Positions 35,718 through 44,939 are shown, numbered from the stretch's first letter. The stretch: DNA of 64,000 bases from Tamlana carrageenivorans (GCF_002893765.1 NZ_CP025938.1:310001-374000); one strand, 5' to 3'. Translations and numbers: made by a program. The notes: generated by a model from the letters alone, not told the origin.

Positions 35718-36551
35718 ATGTGCAAATGCATGAAGGTTAGTAAAAATGCTTATTACCATTGGCTTAAAACCAAAGACACCTTAAAGGTTAATTCCTCTAA
35801 ATCATTTTTAAAAGACAGAATCGAAGCTATATTTGACAATAGTAAACAGATTTATGGTAGCTATCGAATTCAAAAACAACTTGAACGAGAAAAGCTTTTT
35901 TATTCCCGTTCATATGTGGGGTTACTTATGAAAGAAATGGGACTAAGAAGTGTAATGAATAAGAAATTTGTGGTAACTACGGATTCAAATCATTCTCTAA
36001 AAACAGCTAAAAATGAATTAGACAGGGATTTTACCAGTTTTTCTTTAGGCTACAAATTAGTCTCTGACATTACGTATATAAGAGTTAATCAACAATAGAA
36101 CTATTTAACCACGATAATGGATTTGGCTGATAGAAAAATAATAGGCTGGTCTTTAAGTGAAGATATGACTACTGAGAATACGGTTTTAAAGGCCTGGGTT
36201 GATGCTAGAAGAAACAGAGTGATAAACCAGCAGTGTATTTTTCATTCGGACAGGGGTGTGCAATATGCATCCAACAGAATCACAAATATGTTCTTTTTTA
36301 ATCAAAAAGTGATACAAAACATGAGTAGAAAGGGAAATTGCTGGGATAATGCTGTAGCTGAAAGTTTTTTTAAAACCATTAAATATGAGTGGATTAACAG
36401 ATTTAAGTATACGTCTTATAATCAATTATACAAATCTATTGATCAATATTTAAACTGGTATAACACTCAAAGATTACATTCTAGTTTAGGATACATGACG
36501 CCTCTTGAAAAAGAATTACAATTAAAAGGATTTATTAACAAAGCTGCTTAG
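35718..36551 (+). pseudogene. IS3 OrfB transposase with a TAG stop
   Basis: The rve-type integrase core is present: YGSYRIQKQL, DITYIRVNQQ, then MDLADRKIIGW, HSDRGVQYAS and the final Glu in NAVAESFFKT. The frame is interrupted at 36096-36098 by TAG between VNQQ and NYLTT, where family members have Trp; TGG to TAG fits. The frame continues upstream of the ATG into the -1 fusion frame. The element is probably not autonomous. Confidence 0.9.
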
Positions 36552-36929
36552 TATAAAATAGTACCAAATTTATTAGGTAGTCCAGGTTAACCTGTACAAG
36601 CTTATCGAGGATGTACATTACAAGATTGAGGTTGGAGAAAACAACAGCAAACAACTTTACCTGAGAGTTGGCTCGATACACGGACTGTACAGAGAACAAG
36701 CACGAAAAGAATGATTAACCACGCTAGACCAGGCGGTTGTTGGTGAGTAACTGAAGAAACACCGCTCATTTATAGAACACCGCAGAAAAAATGTATTGTT
36801 TGGCAAAAGCCGGACAAGTGCCTACATACTAAATTATGACATACTCAAAGACCAGGGCTTTGAATTGGAAAGGATAACCTTATAAAACACAAAACTATGC
36901 AGTTTTACTTTAGCTATGTTATTAAAGCA

Positions 36930-36999
36930 AAAACCGTCCTCATTTTATTTTACTGATAATAAGATGCATAACTAAAACATGAGGAATGAGGACGGTTTT
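36930..36999. other. Long stem-loop with 15-bp perfect arms
   Basis: The arms 36930-36944 and 36985-36999 are exact complements (AAAACCGTCCTCATT) around a 40-base loop. The stem lies between the ATPase remnant and IS982 copy 2. It could be a terminator of the lost element or a small transposon relic. Around it, 36886-37091 holds no credible gene. Confidence 0.7.
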
Positions 37000-37091
37000 G
37001 TAAACATACCATAGGTCACAGAAAAGCATTAGGACATTTGTCATTCACATTAATTTAACCTTAAAACAATCTGATAATTAATCTGATCTTT

Positions 37092-38069
37092 ACCCGTTGT
37101 GCATTATGATTTAAAAGAAAAAAGTTGTTCATCTTACTGAAAATCAGTAAATTGATTTAACCACAAATCATTAATAATGAACAACTTGAGTGCAAATTAC
37201 GAAAGAATATTGGAAGTATTAAGAAAAATATCGAAAGAACAACTTTTAAGTTATCAAAGACGACAACCAAAGCTTAGTGATTTAGAACTTATCAGCTTGA
37301 GTCTTACTGCCGAATTTATGGGAATAGATAGTGAAAATGACCTTTTTAGAAAACTTCCAGATTCCCTATTATCAAAAATAGAGAGAAGTGTCTACAATAG
37401 AAGAAGACGAAAACTAGTTAATAAGCTCAACAGTATCAGGTTAAGCTTAGCTTCCCATTTTAATGAATTTGAAGATTATTTTGTAGTAGATAGTATGCCT
37501 TTAGAAGTTTGTAAATTATCACGCAGTTCTCGTTCAAAGATTTGTAAAGAAAACACTTATGCATTTCCAGATAAAGGTTATTGTACAGCTCAAAGTTCTA
37601 ATTATTACGGTTATAAACTGCACGCTGTTTGTTCTGTAAATGGTGTCTTTCAAAGTATCGATTTGAGTCCAGCATCTGTACACGATATTAATTATCTTAA
37701 AGATATTAAGATGCAAATAAGCGATTGTACATTAATTGGTGATAAAGGCTATTTATCAACAGAAATACAGCTTAACTTGTTTGAAACCTGTAATATAACG
37801 CTAAATACACCTATGAGAAGCAATCAAAAAAATTACAAAGTACAGCCTTATGTATTTAGAAAAAAGAGGAAAAGGATAGAAACATTATTTTCACAACTTT
37901 GTGACCAATTTATGATAAGACGCAATTATGCTAAAACTTTTGAAGGTTTTAAAACAAGAATCGTAGCTAAGATAACTGCTTTAACAACTATTCAGTATAT
38001 CAATAAGTTTATTTTTGGGAGAAACATTAATAATATTAAAATTAACATTATTTAAAATGCACAACGGGT
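37092..38069 (+). mobile_element. IS982-family element copy 2, intact
   Basis: 978 bp bounded by ACCCGTTGTGCATT repeats, with an 8-bp duplication TGATCTTT at 37084-37091 and 38070-38077. It is opposite in orientation to copies 1 and 3. Confidence 0.95.
37177..38055 (+). CDS. IS982-family transposase
   Basis: The 292-residue protein is intact and the only unbroken IS982 transposase here. Catalytic acids lie in VVDSMPLE (near residue 105), LIGDKGYLS (near 189) and the RKKRKRIETLF segment (near 232). The N-terminal helical domain (LSDLELISLSLTAEF) is typical. It could act in trans on the ends of the two broken copies. Confidence 0.96.
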   Translation: MNNLSANYERILEVLRKISKEQLLSYQRRQPKLSDLELISLSLTAEFMGIDSENDLFRKLPDSLLSKIERSVYNRRRRKLVNKLNSIRLSLASHFNEFEDYFVVDSMPLEVCKLSRSSRSKICKENTYAFPDKGYCTAQSSNYYGYKLHAVCSVNGVFQSIDLSPASVHDINYLKDIKMQISDCTLIGDKGYLSTEIQLNLFETCNITLNTPMRSNQKNYKVQPYVFRKKRKRIETLFSQLCDQFMIRRNYAKTFEGFKTRIVAKITALTTIQYINKFIFGRNINNIKINII

Positions 38070-38094
38070 TGATCTTTATATTTTTATACATTAG

Positions 38095-38620
38095 TGTCCG
38101 ATAAAAGATTTTAAAAGCGGGATTTCCAAGATAGGATTTCCCGCTTATTTTGTATCTTGAAGTTATCACACATCCAAGATATGAATAAAAGTAAAAACTT
38201 TAGCGGACAACCCATAATCAAACAGGTATTAAATTTCATTTTGCCCAAAGATGTTCAAGCGGCTTAAACAGAACTTTCCGCTAAAGTATTTTTTGGGAGA
38301 CAATCAAAATGCCATCGAAATACAAATCTGGGTCAGTTTGATAATCCAGCTCATTATGCTTGTGATCCAAAGAAAAGCCCAAAGAAACTGGGCTTATTCC
38401 AATATGATGTCCGTCATACGATACCATTTGATGACATATATCGATTTGTTCAAATTCCTGAAAAACCCAGAAGCTAATTGAGAAGAGATTACAACCAAAA
38501 ACATTGGGCAATTAAGCCTTTTTGACCCATAAGGAGGTTCTGTTTTCAAAATAAAGAGTGCGATCAATAAAAAAGGCCAACACCAAAGCTTTTTTAGCTA
38601 ATTCTGTTTTTTATCGGACA
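38095..38620 (+). mobile_element. Internally deleted IS4 derivative (526 bp)
   Basis: Both ends of the full IS4 copy (17445-18818) are present, but 848 bp of the transposase are missing. The junction at GATGTTCA is an 8-bp sequence present at both edges of the deleted segment in the full copy (18663-18656 and 17815-17808, minus strand). Both terminal repeats remain. Confidence 0.92.
38181..38532 (+). pseudogene. Remnant IS4 transposase gene
   Basis: The first 24 or so codons match the full transposase. Then the 848-bp deletion shifts the frame, and the C-terminal part continues in a second frame (MFKRLKQNFPLK onward). A second lesion changes the Trp in EANWEE to TGA. No functional product is possible. 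Confidence 0.9.
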
Positions 38621-38714
38621 ATAATTATTAATTAATTTACCTATTAAATATACTGAAAAATCAGTAATAAATTGAGCTATATCACTGATAAAGAATTAAT
38701 TTAATACCAATCCT

Positions 38715-40037
38715 GTCCTAAACATTTTTGATCTAATCAAAAGTCAACGATTTTACTGGTAATTAGCCATGTTTTTTATCTTTTTCAAAAAAGAACCCCT
38801 TGTGTATAATTTTGTTTGGGGGGAGGCTGCTCGTTAAAAGGGCTATCAATCCATTTTTGCAAATCCACTTTGACAAAAAGGTTAAGTCTTATAAAAGCTA
38901 CTAAATTGGACAAGTACCAATTATATTTTGCATTTGCTTTTAAGGCTTTTAGGATGAGTATAGTAATAAGAGCCGTCCATATTTGTATCATTACGGCATT
39001 TTCAGAAGTTCCTATAAACGATTTAATATGTAGCTGTTGTTTGATGTCTCTAAAGAATATCTCAATATCCCATCTAGCTTTGTAGAGTTGGCTAATTGTG
39101 TTTGCTGTCCAAGACATTTGGTTGGTAATAAGTTCTATTTCCTGGTTATTTTTATCGTCCCATACAGCTATTCTACGTAGCTTCTTTGGGTATTTTGTTT
39201 TTGATTTAGCCCCTGTTAGCTCAATGATTTCATCTTTTAAAACATGATGATGTCTATTTTCTGGCAATTCTTTTTCTTTAATACTCTTAAATTGGATGTT
39301 TTCTTTGTGCCTAATTACAAAAAACACTTGGTTGCTGTCCCAAACGTTAAGTAACGAAAAATCATTATAAAATCGATCTGCGACAATAACCGAACGGCTA
39401 ATCAAAGGAATATCGTAAGCTCCTTTATTATCTGCTGTTTTACCATCGCTAATATTTACATAGTGCGGTAAATTACCATCATAATCAAGCAAGGTGTGCA
39501 TTTTTACAGCTCCTTTGTGGGTTTTGTATTTTGCCCAATCAAAGAGACTTAAACATAGACTTATCGTTGTAGAATCTAATAGAAATATCTTGGATTTAAT
39601 TTTGAATTTAACACGTTTTAAGTGAGGGTGCTGTCCAAAACTTTTTAAAAGAACATAGTAGTAATCTCGATAAAGCGTCCAGTCTCGATGTTTGTTTTGA
39701 TAGCTTATCGTTGATTTAGAAGGTGCTTTCTGTATGCCTAAATGATTAAGGTTTCCTGTGGCAGAGCGAAGTCCATTACTTATATCTCGGACGGATTGAC
39801 TTTTTGCAAATTGACAAAACAACATGGAGACTAAATGTGTCCAACTATTAAATCCTTTTTGATGTTTATCTATTCCCTTGGCTTTTACAAGTTTAGAAAA
39901 ACTAGAACGGTCTAATTTGGAGATTATCTGAGAGAACAATGTTATATTTGTCATGGAGAAAGGTTGTTTTTTGTTGTGCAACTCAAAAATAATATTTTGA
40001 GATACAAAATCCCTTTCTCTTTTTAAGCGTTTTGGAC
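38715..40037 (-). mobile_element. Second IS4-type element
   Basis: Imperfect ends begin GTCCTAAAC (38715) and, in complement, GTCCAAAAC (40037). The boundaries are approximate, and no target duplication was found. It is diverged from the 17445-18818 element. Confidence 0.65.
38785..39954 (-). CDS. IS4-family transposase with DUF4372-like N-terminus
   Basis: Starting at MTNITLFSQ (39954) gives 389 residues; an ATG at 39981 adds nine residues and is less likely. The acids are in FLLDSTTISL, IVADRFYND and the Y-(2)-R-(3)-E-(6)-K region (YKARWDIEIFFRDIK). It is unbroken. It is distantly related to the 17533-18732 protein, sharing domain order and the LSNLVAFIRLNL-type tail. Confidence 0.92.
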   Translation of the reverse strand: MTNITLFSQIISKLDRSSFSKLVKAKGIDKHQKGFNSWTHLVSMLFCQFAKSQSVRDISNGLRSATGNLNHLGIQKAPSKSTISYQNKHRDWTLYRDYYYVLLKSFGQHPHLKRVKFKIKSKIFLLDSTTISLCLSLFDWAKYKTHKGAVKMHTLLDYDGNLPHYVNISDGKTADNKGAYDIPLISRSVIVADRFYNDFSLLNVWDSNQVFFVIRHKENIQFKSIKEKELPENRHHHVLKDEIIELTGAKSKTKYPKKLRRIAVWDDKNNQEIELITNQMSWTANTISQLYKARWDIEIFFRDIKQQLHIKSFIGTSENAVMIQIWTALITILILKALKANAKYNWYLSNLVAFIRLNLFVKVDLQKWIDSPFNEQPPPKQNYTQGVLF

Positions 40038-40063
40038 GCTATTGATTTAATACTATAAATAAA

Positions 40064-40720
40064 TCAACAAAATTTTAAATTGGGACAATTTTTTGCATAG
40101 AAGGCTAGAGTTTGCTTACTACAAACCCCAGGATAATCACCACAAAAACCTTGAATATCTTTTATTAGCTGAAAATGTAAATGTGGTGGATAATTTCCAT
40201 TTACATAAGCATCCCCTAATCTTCCTAAAACTTCACCTTGTTGAAAAGTCTGTCCGATTGAAATATGAGCAATACTGTCCTCACTTAAATGGCCGTAAAG
40301 CGTGTAAAACTTGTGTTCATCTAACTCATGTTGTAAAATAATGGTTGGGCCATAATCGCCAAAATTCCTATTGTTCTTAAAGCTATGAATTTTACCTTGT
40401 ATAGGTGTTAAAATTGGTGTATTTGCAGGACACCAAAAATCCACGCCCAAATGTATATTTCGCGCTTCGCTGTTATTTTCTAAAAAATATGTGCTACGTT
40501 TATAAATATGACGTTCCTCTAAATACCCTCCGTAAGCCACTTCCGCCTCATGGGTATCAAGAAAATCATTAATATAAGCACTGAAACTTTCAACAGAATT
40601 CAAATCTACTTTTGAAAATCGTTTATTGGTAACCGATAAATCAATAGAGACATATTTAGAAGCTTCAAATAGTTTTAAAGGCTGTTTTAGCTTTTTAATA
40701 ACATCATCAATTACATCCAT
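40064..40720 (-). CDS. M23-family peptidoglycan DD-metallopeptidase
   Basis: The 218-residue protein has LytM/M23 zinc motifs: HLGVDFW near residue 90 (HxxxD), LYGHLS near 142 and HLHFQ near 182. It has no signal peptide, so its location is unclear; in flavobacteria such proteins are widespread and may act in the periplasm by another route. Helical residues 1-75 precede the catalytic fold. It is divergent from ttcA. Confidence 0.88.
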   Translation of the reverse strand: MDVIDDVIKKLKQPLKLFEASKYVSIDLSVTNKRFSKVDLNSVESFSAYINDFLDTHEAEVAYGGYLEERHIYKRSTYFLENNSEARNIHLGVDFWCPANTPILTPIQGKIHSFKNNRNFGDYGPTIILQHELDEHKFYTLYGHLSEDSIAHISIGQTFQQGEVLGRLGDAYVNGNYPPHLHFQLIKDIQGFCGDYPGVCSKQTLAFYAKNCPNLKFC

Positions 40721-40917
40721 TTTTACGGTAACTTAAGTTAATTTAACAGTTGTAATATAAGCGAAATTTTCAAAAACGAGTTAGACAAAATTCTACTTTT
40801 CAATATGAAATTATAAGTTTACAAAATAAACTTCGGCAGATTTTTAAAATGGTATTGAATTCATAAAATACCATAATTTAGTTGTCATATATAATTCCAG
40901 AATATGACATAATGTAA

Positions 40918-40925
40918 TACTTTTG
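40918..40925 (+). promoter_or_regulatory. -7 box (TACTTTTG) for ttcA
   Basis: It matches TAnnTTTG and ends 4 bp before the ATG, predicting a leaderless or nearly leaderless mRNA. Confidence 0.55.
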
Positions 40926-40929
40926 CAAG

Positions 40930-41697
40930 ATGGAAAGTATAGAACAGGTTACTAAAAAATTACATCGCGCTACAGGCGAGGCCATTAAAAAATATACTAT
41001 GATTGAAGATGGCGATCGCATTATGGTTTGTCTTTCTGGCGGTAAAGACAGCTACACTTTGCTTCAAATGTTGCTTCACTTTCAAAAGGTGGCTCCCATT
41101 TCTTTTGAAATCATGGCGGTAAATTTAGATCAAAAACAACCTGGTTTCCCCGAACATGTACTTCCTGAATATTTAAATGAGTTAGGTGTTTCTTATAAAA
41201 TCATTGAAAAAAACACGTATAAAGTAGTAATGGAAAAGACCCCTGAAGGTAAAACTACCTGCAGTCTGTGTTCCAGACTACGACGTGGCACGCTCTATGA
41301 AGCTGCCAAAGATTTAGGCTGCAATAAACTAGCGCTAGGCCATCATAGAAATGACATTATTGAAACCTTTTTATTGAACTTCTTTTTTGCTGGTAAATTA
41401 GAAGCTATGCCCCCCAAATTTAAGAATGACGCTGGCGATTTAATTGTTTTACGCCCCTTAGCCCTATGCAAAGAATCGGATATAGAAGTATATGCACAGC
41501 ACATGGATTTCCCGATCATTCCCTGTAATTTATGTGGTTCTCAAGAAAATTTACAACGTAAAAAAGTAAAAGAAATGATTAGCCAATGGGAAAATGAATT
41601 TCCTGACAGAAGTTCGGTTATGCTCAATGCCTTACAGAATGTATCACCCTCTCACCTTTTGGATAAGAATATTTACGATTTTGATGTTTTGGAATAG
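40930..41697 (+). CDS. ttcA: tRNA 2-thiocytidine(32) synthetase TtcA
   Basis: The 255-residue enzyme thiolates C32 of certain tRNAs. It has the PP-loop SGGKDSYT near residues 37-44. The two Cys pairs that bind a 4Fe-4S cluster are seen as CSLCSRLRRG near 114-117 and a Cys pair in PCNLCGSQE near 198. The length is typical of the short Bacteroidetes form. Confidence 0.93.
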   Translation: MESIEQVTKKLHRATGEAIKKYTMIEDGDRIMVCLSGGKDSYTLLQMLLHFQKVAPISFEIMAVNLDQKQPGFPEHVLPEYLNELGVSYKIIEKNTYKVVMEKTPEGKTTCSLCSRLRRGTLYEAAKDLGCNKLALGHHRNDIIETFLLNFFFAGKLEAMPPKFKNDAGDLIVLRPLALCKESDIEVYAQHMDFPIIPCNLCGSQENLQRKKVKEMISQWENEFPDRSSVMLNALQNVSPSHLLDKNIYDFDVLE

Positions 41698-41728
41698 GTT
41701 TTTAAAATAATAAAACACCTATTTTTTT

Positions 41729-41985
41729 GTCATTCCGATAGGCAGTAAGGAATCTCTTTTTAGAACTAGGATATTCCTTACCGAGAAGATTTCTCCTAAG
41801 CTAGAAATCACAGTAGGCGTGTGTTATGCAGATAGAAACTTATCTCCTTTAATAGGGGCGTTGGCGTGGAGTTGAGAACATTATAGCTTCCATTAAACAA
41901 AAACTTCGCGACTCCGCTCGAAGACCTTGTAAACTTCCAGAAATAAGATGCTTCAGTCGTACCTCCTTCTGCATGACAGCGCATA
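41729..41985. repeat. Degenerate dispersed intergenic repeat
   Basis: The gap after ttcA starts with GTCATTCCGATAGGCAG and ends with TTCTGCATGACAG, opposing pieces of a motif seen around flavobacterial genes (GTCAT...GAATCTC types). The interior has no credible reading frame. The repeat family assignment is from general knowledge and imperfect here. Confidence 0.4.
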
Positions 41986-41993
41986 AGCATTTA

Positions 41994-43298
41994 CTAAGAA
42001 ATTACCTCACCGTATAAATCGAAATCCTCTGCTTCAATAATTTTTACCATAGCAAACTCACCTGTTTTTAAATAGGTTTTAGTAGCATCTATTAAAACTT
42101 CGTTATCTACATCAGGCGAATCAAACTCGGTACGTCCAACAAAATAGTTTCCTTCTTTTCTATCGATAACCACTTTAAACTCCTGCCCTATTTTTTGTTG
42201 GTTTAATTCCCATGAAATTTGAGATTGAATTTCCATGATTTGATTGGCGCGATCAATTTTTACTTCTTCAGGAACATCATCTTCCAAATTATAGGCATGT
42301 GTATTCTCTTCATGACTATAAGTGAAACAGCCTAAACGCTCAAAACGCATATCGCTAACCCACTGTTTTAGTTCTTGGAAATTCGCTTCAGTTTCACCAG
42401 GATACCCCACAATCAATGTCGTTCTAATAGTCATTTCAGGCACTTTAGCACGAAATTCTTGAATTAACTTTGTTGTTTTTTCCTTAGTCGTTCCGCGGCG
42501 CATACTCTTTAGTATATCATCTGAAATATGTTGTAATGGAATATCTAAATAGTTACAAACTTTTGGTTCGCGGTTCATAATATCTAATACATCCATAGGG
42601 AATCCCGTTGGAAACGCGTAATGCAAACGAATCCATTCGATACCATCAACCTTTACTAAGGCTTCTAACAATTCGGCCAGGTTACGTTTTTTATATAAAT
42701 CTAAACCGTAATAGGTTAAATCTTGAGCAATTAAAATTAATTCTTTAACGCCGTTTGCAGCCAATTTTTCAGCTTCAGTAACCAAGTCTTCAATAGGCGT
42801 ACTTTTATGCTTACCGCGCATAATAGGAATGGCACAGAACGAACATGGTCTATCGCAACCCTCAGCAATTTTTAAATAGGCATAATTTTTAGGTGTTGTC
42901 GTTAAACGTTCTCCAATCAACTCATGCTTATAGTCGGCTCCCAAAGCTTTTAATAGTCCTGGTAATTCGGTTGTCCCAAAATACTGATCGACATTAGGAA
43001 TTTCCTTCTGTAAATCTGGCTTATAACGCTCACTTAAACAGCCAGTAACAAAAACCTTATCGACTTCACCATCCTCTTTCTTTTGCATGTACTCTAAAAT
43101 AGTGTTCACACTTTCCTCCTTGGCATTATTTATAAAACCACAGGTGTTAATCACAACAACGTTGCCTTCTTCTTCATGCACAACATCTTTACCGCTAGCT
43201 TTTAATTGCCCCATTAGGACTTCACTGTCGTAAACGTTTTTGCTACAACCTAGAGTAACCACGTTTATTTTATTTTTCTTTAGAGTTTTTGTACGCAT
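41994..43298 (-). CDS. rimO: Ribosomal protein S12 methylthiotransferase RimO
   Basis: This 434-residue radical-SAM enzyme methylthiolates an Asp of S12. It contains the N-terminal MTTase domain with Cys residues at LGCSKN (near 18), NTCGF (near 52) and TGCLSE (near 87), the radical SAM motif CDRPCSFC near 147-154, and a C-terminal TRAM domain (residues 370-434). The motif arrangement matches RimO rather than MiaB. A -7 box lies 20 bp upstream. Confidence 0.96.
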   Translation of the reverse strand: MRTKTLKKNKINVVTLGCSKNVYDSEVLMGQLKASGKDVVHEEEGNVVVINTCGFINNAKEESVNTILEYMQKKEDGEVDKVFVTGCLSERYKPDLQKEIPNVDQYFGTTELPGLLKALGADYKHELIGERLTTTPKNYAYLKIAEGCDRPCSFCAIPIMRGKHKSTPIEDLVTEAEKLAANGVKELILIAQDLTYYGLDLYKKRNLAELLEALVKVDGIEWIRLHYAFPTGFPMDVLDIMNREPKVCNYLDIPLQHISDDILKSMRRGTTKEKTTKLIQEFRAKVPEMTIRTTLIVGYPGETEANFQELKQWVSDMRFERLGCFTYSHEENTHAYNLEDDVPEEVKIDRANQIMEIQSQISWELNQQKIGQEFKVVIDRKEGNYFVGRTEFDSPDVDNEVLIDATKTYLKTGEFAMVKIIEAEDFDLYGEVIS

Positions 43299-43318
43299 AA
43301 CTTGAATAAATGAGGGGG

Positions 43319-43326
43319 CAAAGATA
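43319..43326 (-). promoter_or_regulatory. -7 box (TATCTTTG) for rimO
   Basis: It matches TAnnTTTG on the minus strand. Part of this promoter is duplicated at 43583-43602. Confidence 0.55.
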
Positions 43327-43602
43327 CGGAATGATTTAGGATTTTAAGTTTTGAATATCAGACTTTATCAAAGCTTTAGAAGTTTAGTTCTAATTTAGTT
43401 ACTTCTGAACAAAACACCTCCCTTAATCCCTCCTTTTTAGGAGGGAAACTGTTACGTTTAAGTTTCCCCTTTATAAAAAAGGAAATGTATATTTTCTACC
43501 CTATTTATTTATTTCACTTCTAATAATGAAAGTTGACTCTGGAAATATAAAGACTTGATGATAGCTATTTTCAAGGCTTTTGAGATACGGAATGATTTAG
43601 GA
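43322..43602 (+). repeat. 20-bp direct repeat in the rimO-ftsY gap
   Basis: An identical 20-bp sequence (AGATACGGAATGATTTAGGA) occurs at 43322-43341 and 43583-43602. Between and beyond these, the 504-bp gap holds a hairpin (CCCTCC/GGAGGG near 43425-43445) but no gene I can support. Confidence 0.9.
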
Positions 43603-43802
43603 AATGGAATACAAAGCGCCAAATTTATAGAGTCTCAGAGATGCAAAGACACAAAAAGTTAGAACTATTTAGTATCCAGGCTAAACTCCAAAAAGTTCAG
43701 GCATATCGCATAAAGCGTAGTGCCTATAACTTAAAAATGTAAAAATTCTAAAAGAAATTAATAGCTAGAATTGAAGAGACTCCTAAATTCACAGGCTTGA
43801 TT

Positions 43803-44777
43803 TTATTTAAAAAAAGAATCGACGAATTCAAATTTATTGAAAACTTGTAAATCTTCAATACCCTCGCCTACTCCGATATATTTAACTGGAATTTGGAATT
43901 GATCTGAAATACCAATAACCACACCCCCTTTGGCAGTACCATCTAGTTTGGTTACTGCTAATGACGTCACTTCGGTAGCCGCTGTAAATTGCTTAGCTTG
44001 CTCGAAAGCGTTTTGCCCTGTAGAGCCGTCTAAAACCAATAATACATCGTGAGGTGCATCGCCAATCACCTTTTGCATCACACGTTTTACTTTAGACAAC
44101 TCGTTCATTAAGTTTACTTTATTATGCAAACGACCAGCGGTATCTATAATAATAACATCAGCATCTTGATTAACGCCAGATTTTAGGGCATCAAAAGCCA
44201 CAGAAGCAGGATCGCTTCCCATATCTTGACGTACCATAGGCACATCAACACGATCGGCCCAAACTTGAAGTTGGTCTATGGCAGCGGCTCTAAAAGTATC
44301 GGCGGCTCCTAAAACAACTTTTAGACCTTGTTTCTTAAACTGGTAGGCTAGCTTACCTATTGTTGTGGTTTTTCCAACACCATTAACACCAACAACCATT
44401 AAAACGTAAGGTGTTTTTGCCCCATTCGGTTGTTTAGGAAGATTAGGAATGGTGTACTCTGTGTCTTCTCCCGAGTTAGTTTCACTTAGAAGTCCAGCAA
44501 TTTCTTCACGCAATATTTTATTAAGCTCATCGGTGCCCAAATATTTATCTTGAGCTACACGTTCTTCGATACGCTCAATAATTTTAAGGGTTGTATTTAC
44601 ACCTACATCACTAGAAACTAAAACTTCTTCAAGGTTATCTAAAACATCATCATCAACTTTAGATTTCCCAGCTACAGCTTTACCTAATTTATCAAAAAAA
44701 CTAGATTTAGACTTTTCTAATCCTTTATCTAGGGTTTCTTTTTTTTCTGAGGAAAATATTTTTTTAAAAAAACTCAT
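43803..44777 (-). CDS. ftsY: Signal recognition particle receptor FtsY
   Basis: Starting at MSFFKKIFSS (44777) gives 324 residues; the ATG at 44834 would add residues unlike the family. The NG domain has G1 GVNGVGKTTT near residue 130, AADTFRAAA near 160, DTAGRLHNK near 212 and TKLDGTAKGG near 275. The acidic A domain is short. FtsY docks ribosome-nascent chain complexes at the membrane. It follows rpmB-rpmG-DUF4295 on the same strand, with a terminator between. Confidence 0.96.
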   Translation of the reverse strand: MSFFKKIFSSEKKETLDKGLEKSKSSFFDKLGKAVAGKSKVDDDVLDNLEEVLVSSDVGVNTTLKIIERIEERVAQDKYLGTDELNKILREEIAGLLSETNSGEDTEYTIPNLPKQPNGAKTPYVLMVVGVNGVGKTTTIGKLAYQFKKQGLKVVLGAADTFRAAAIDQLQVWADRVDVPMVRQDMGSDPASVAFDALKSGVNQDADVIIIDTAGRLHNKVNLMNELSKVKRVMQKVIGDAPHDVLLVLDGSTGQNAFEQAKQFTAATEVTSLAVTKLDGTAKGGVVIGISDQFQIPVKYIGVGEGIEDLQVFNKFEFVDSFFK

Positions 44778-44939
44778 ATGGCTTTGCGGTTGGTTGTTTA
44801 AACATATATGGTAACAGAAAACTAAGTTTATCATTCATGTTTTGTTACCTATTGTATTCTTGTCAATTTCCTAACCATTTTAAACAAACTGCTAATATGT
44901 CAGAAAATATCGAAAATCATTTCAAATATAAAAATAAAA

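Larger units (their letters stand above)
35337..36584 (+). mobile_element. IS3-family element
   Basis: It carries the two-ORF IS3 structure. The right end reads TGGACTACCTAAT in complement from 36584, and the left end TGTCTACCTTTG starts at about 35337; the repeats are imperfect. A target duplication could not be identified, so the left boundary is approximate. Confidence 0.8.
34423..36885 (+). pseudogene. Decayed P-loop ATPase (DUF927/primase-helicase type) interrupted by IS3
   Basis: Pieces at 34423-34672 and 34671 to about 35336 are in two frames that join at a C5 run near 34653. Together they hold Walker A GKRQSGKST, an NLASGSTSTGMQRSM segment, a WGNEYKN motif and a SGQDLPTQDPAL motif. 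This resembles the large ATPases of Bacteroidetes integrative elements. IS3 follows, and beyond it (36586 onward) the frame resumes (NLYKLIEDVHYKIEV) with a TGA near 36712 and a further frameshift before ending at about 36885. The 5' end is missing. This marks an old integrated element now mostly gone. Confidence 0.75.

Noticed and set aside
35337..36584. Target duplication for the IS3 element
   Set aside because: Bases beside the proposed ends (GAAG and GGTT) do not match, so no duplication is claimed and the left end remains approximate.
15363..38620. IS982 plus IS4 as one composite transposon carrying secA
   Set aside because: Each IS982 copy has its own target duplication and the relative order of the pairs differs, so independent insertions explain the layout.
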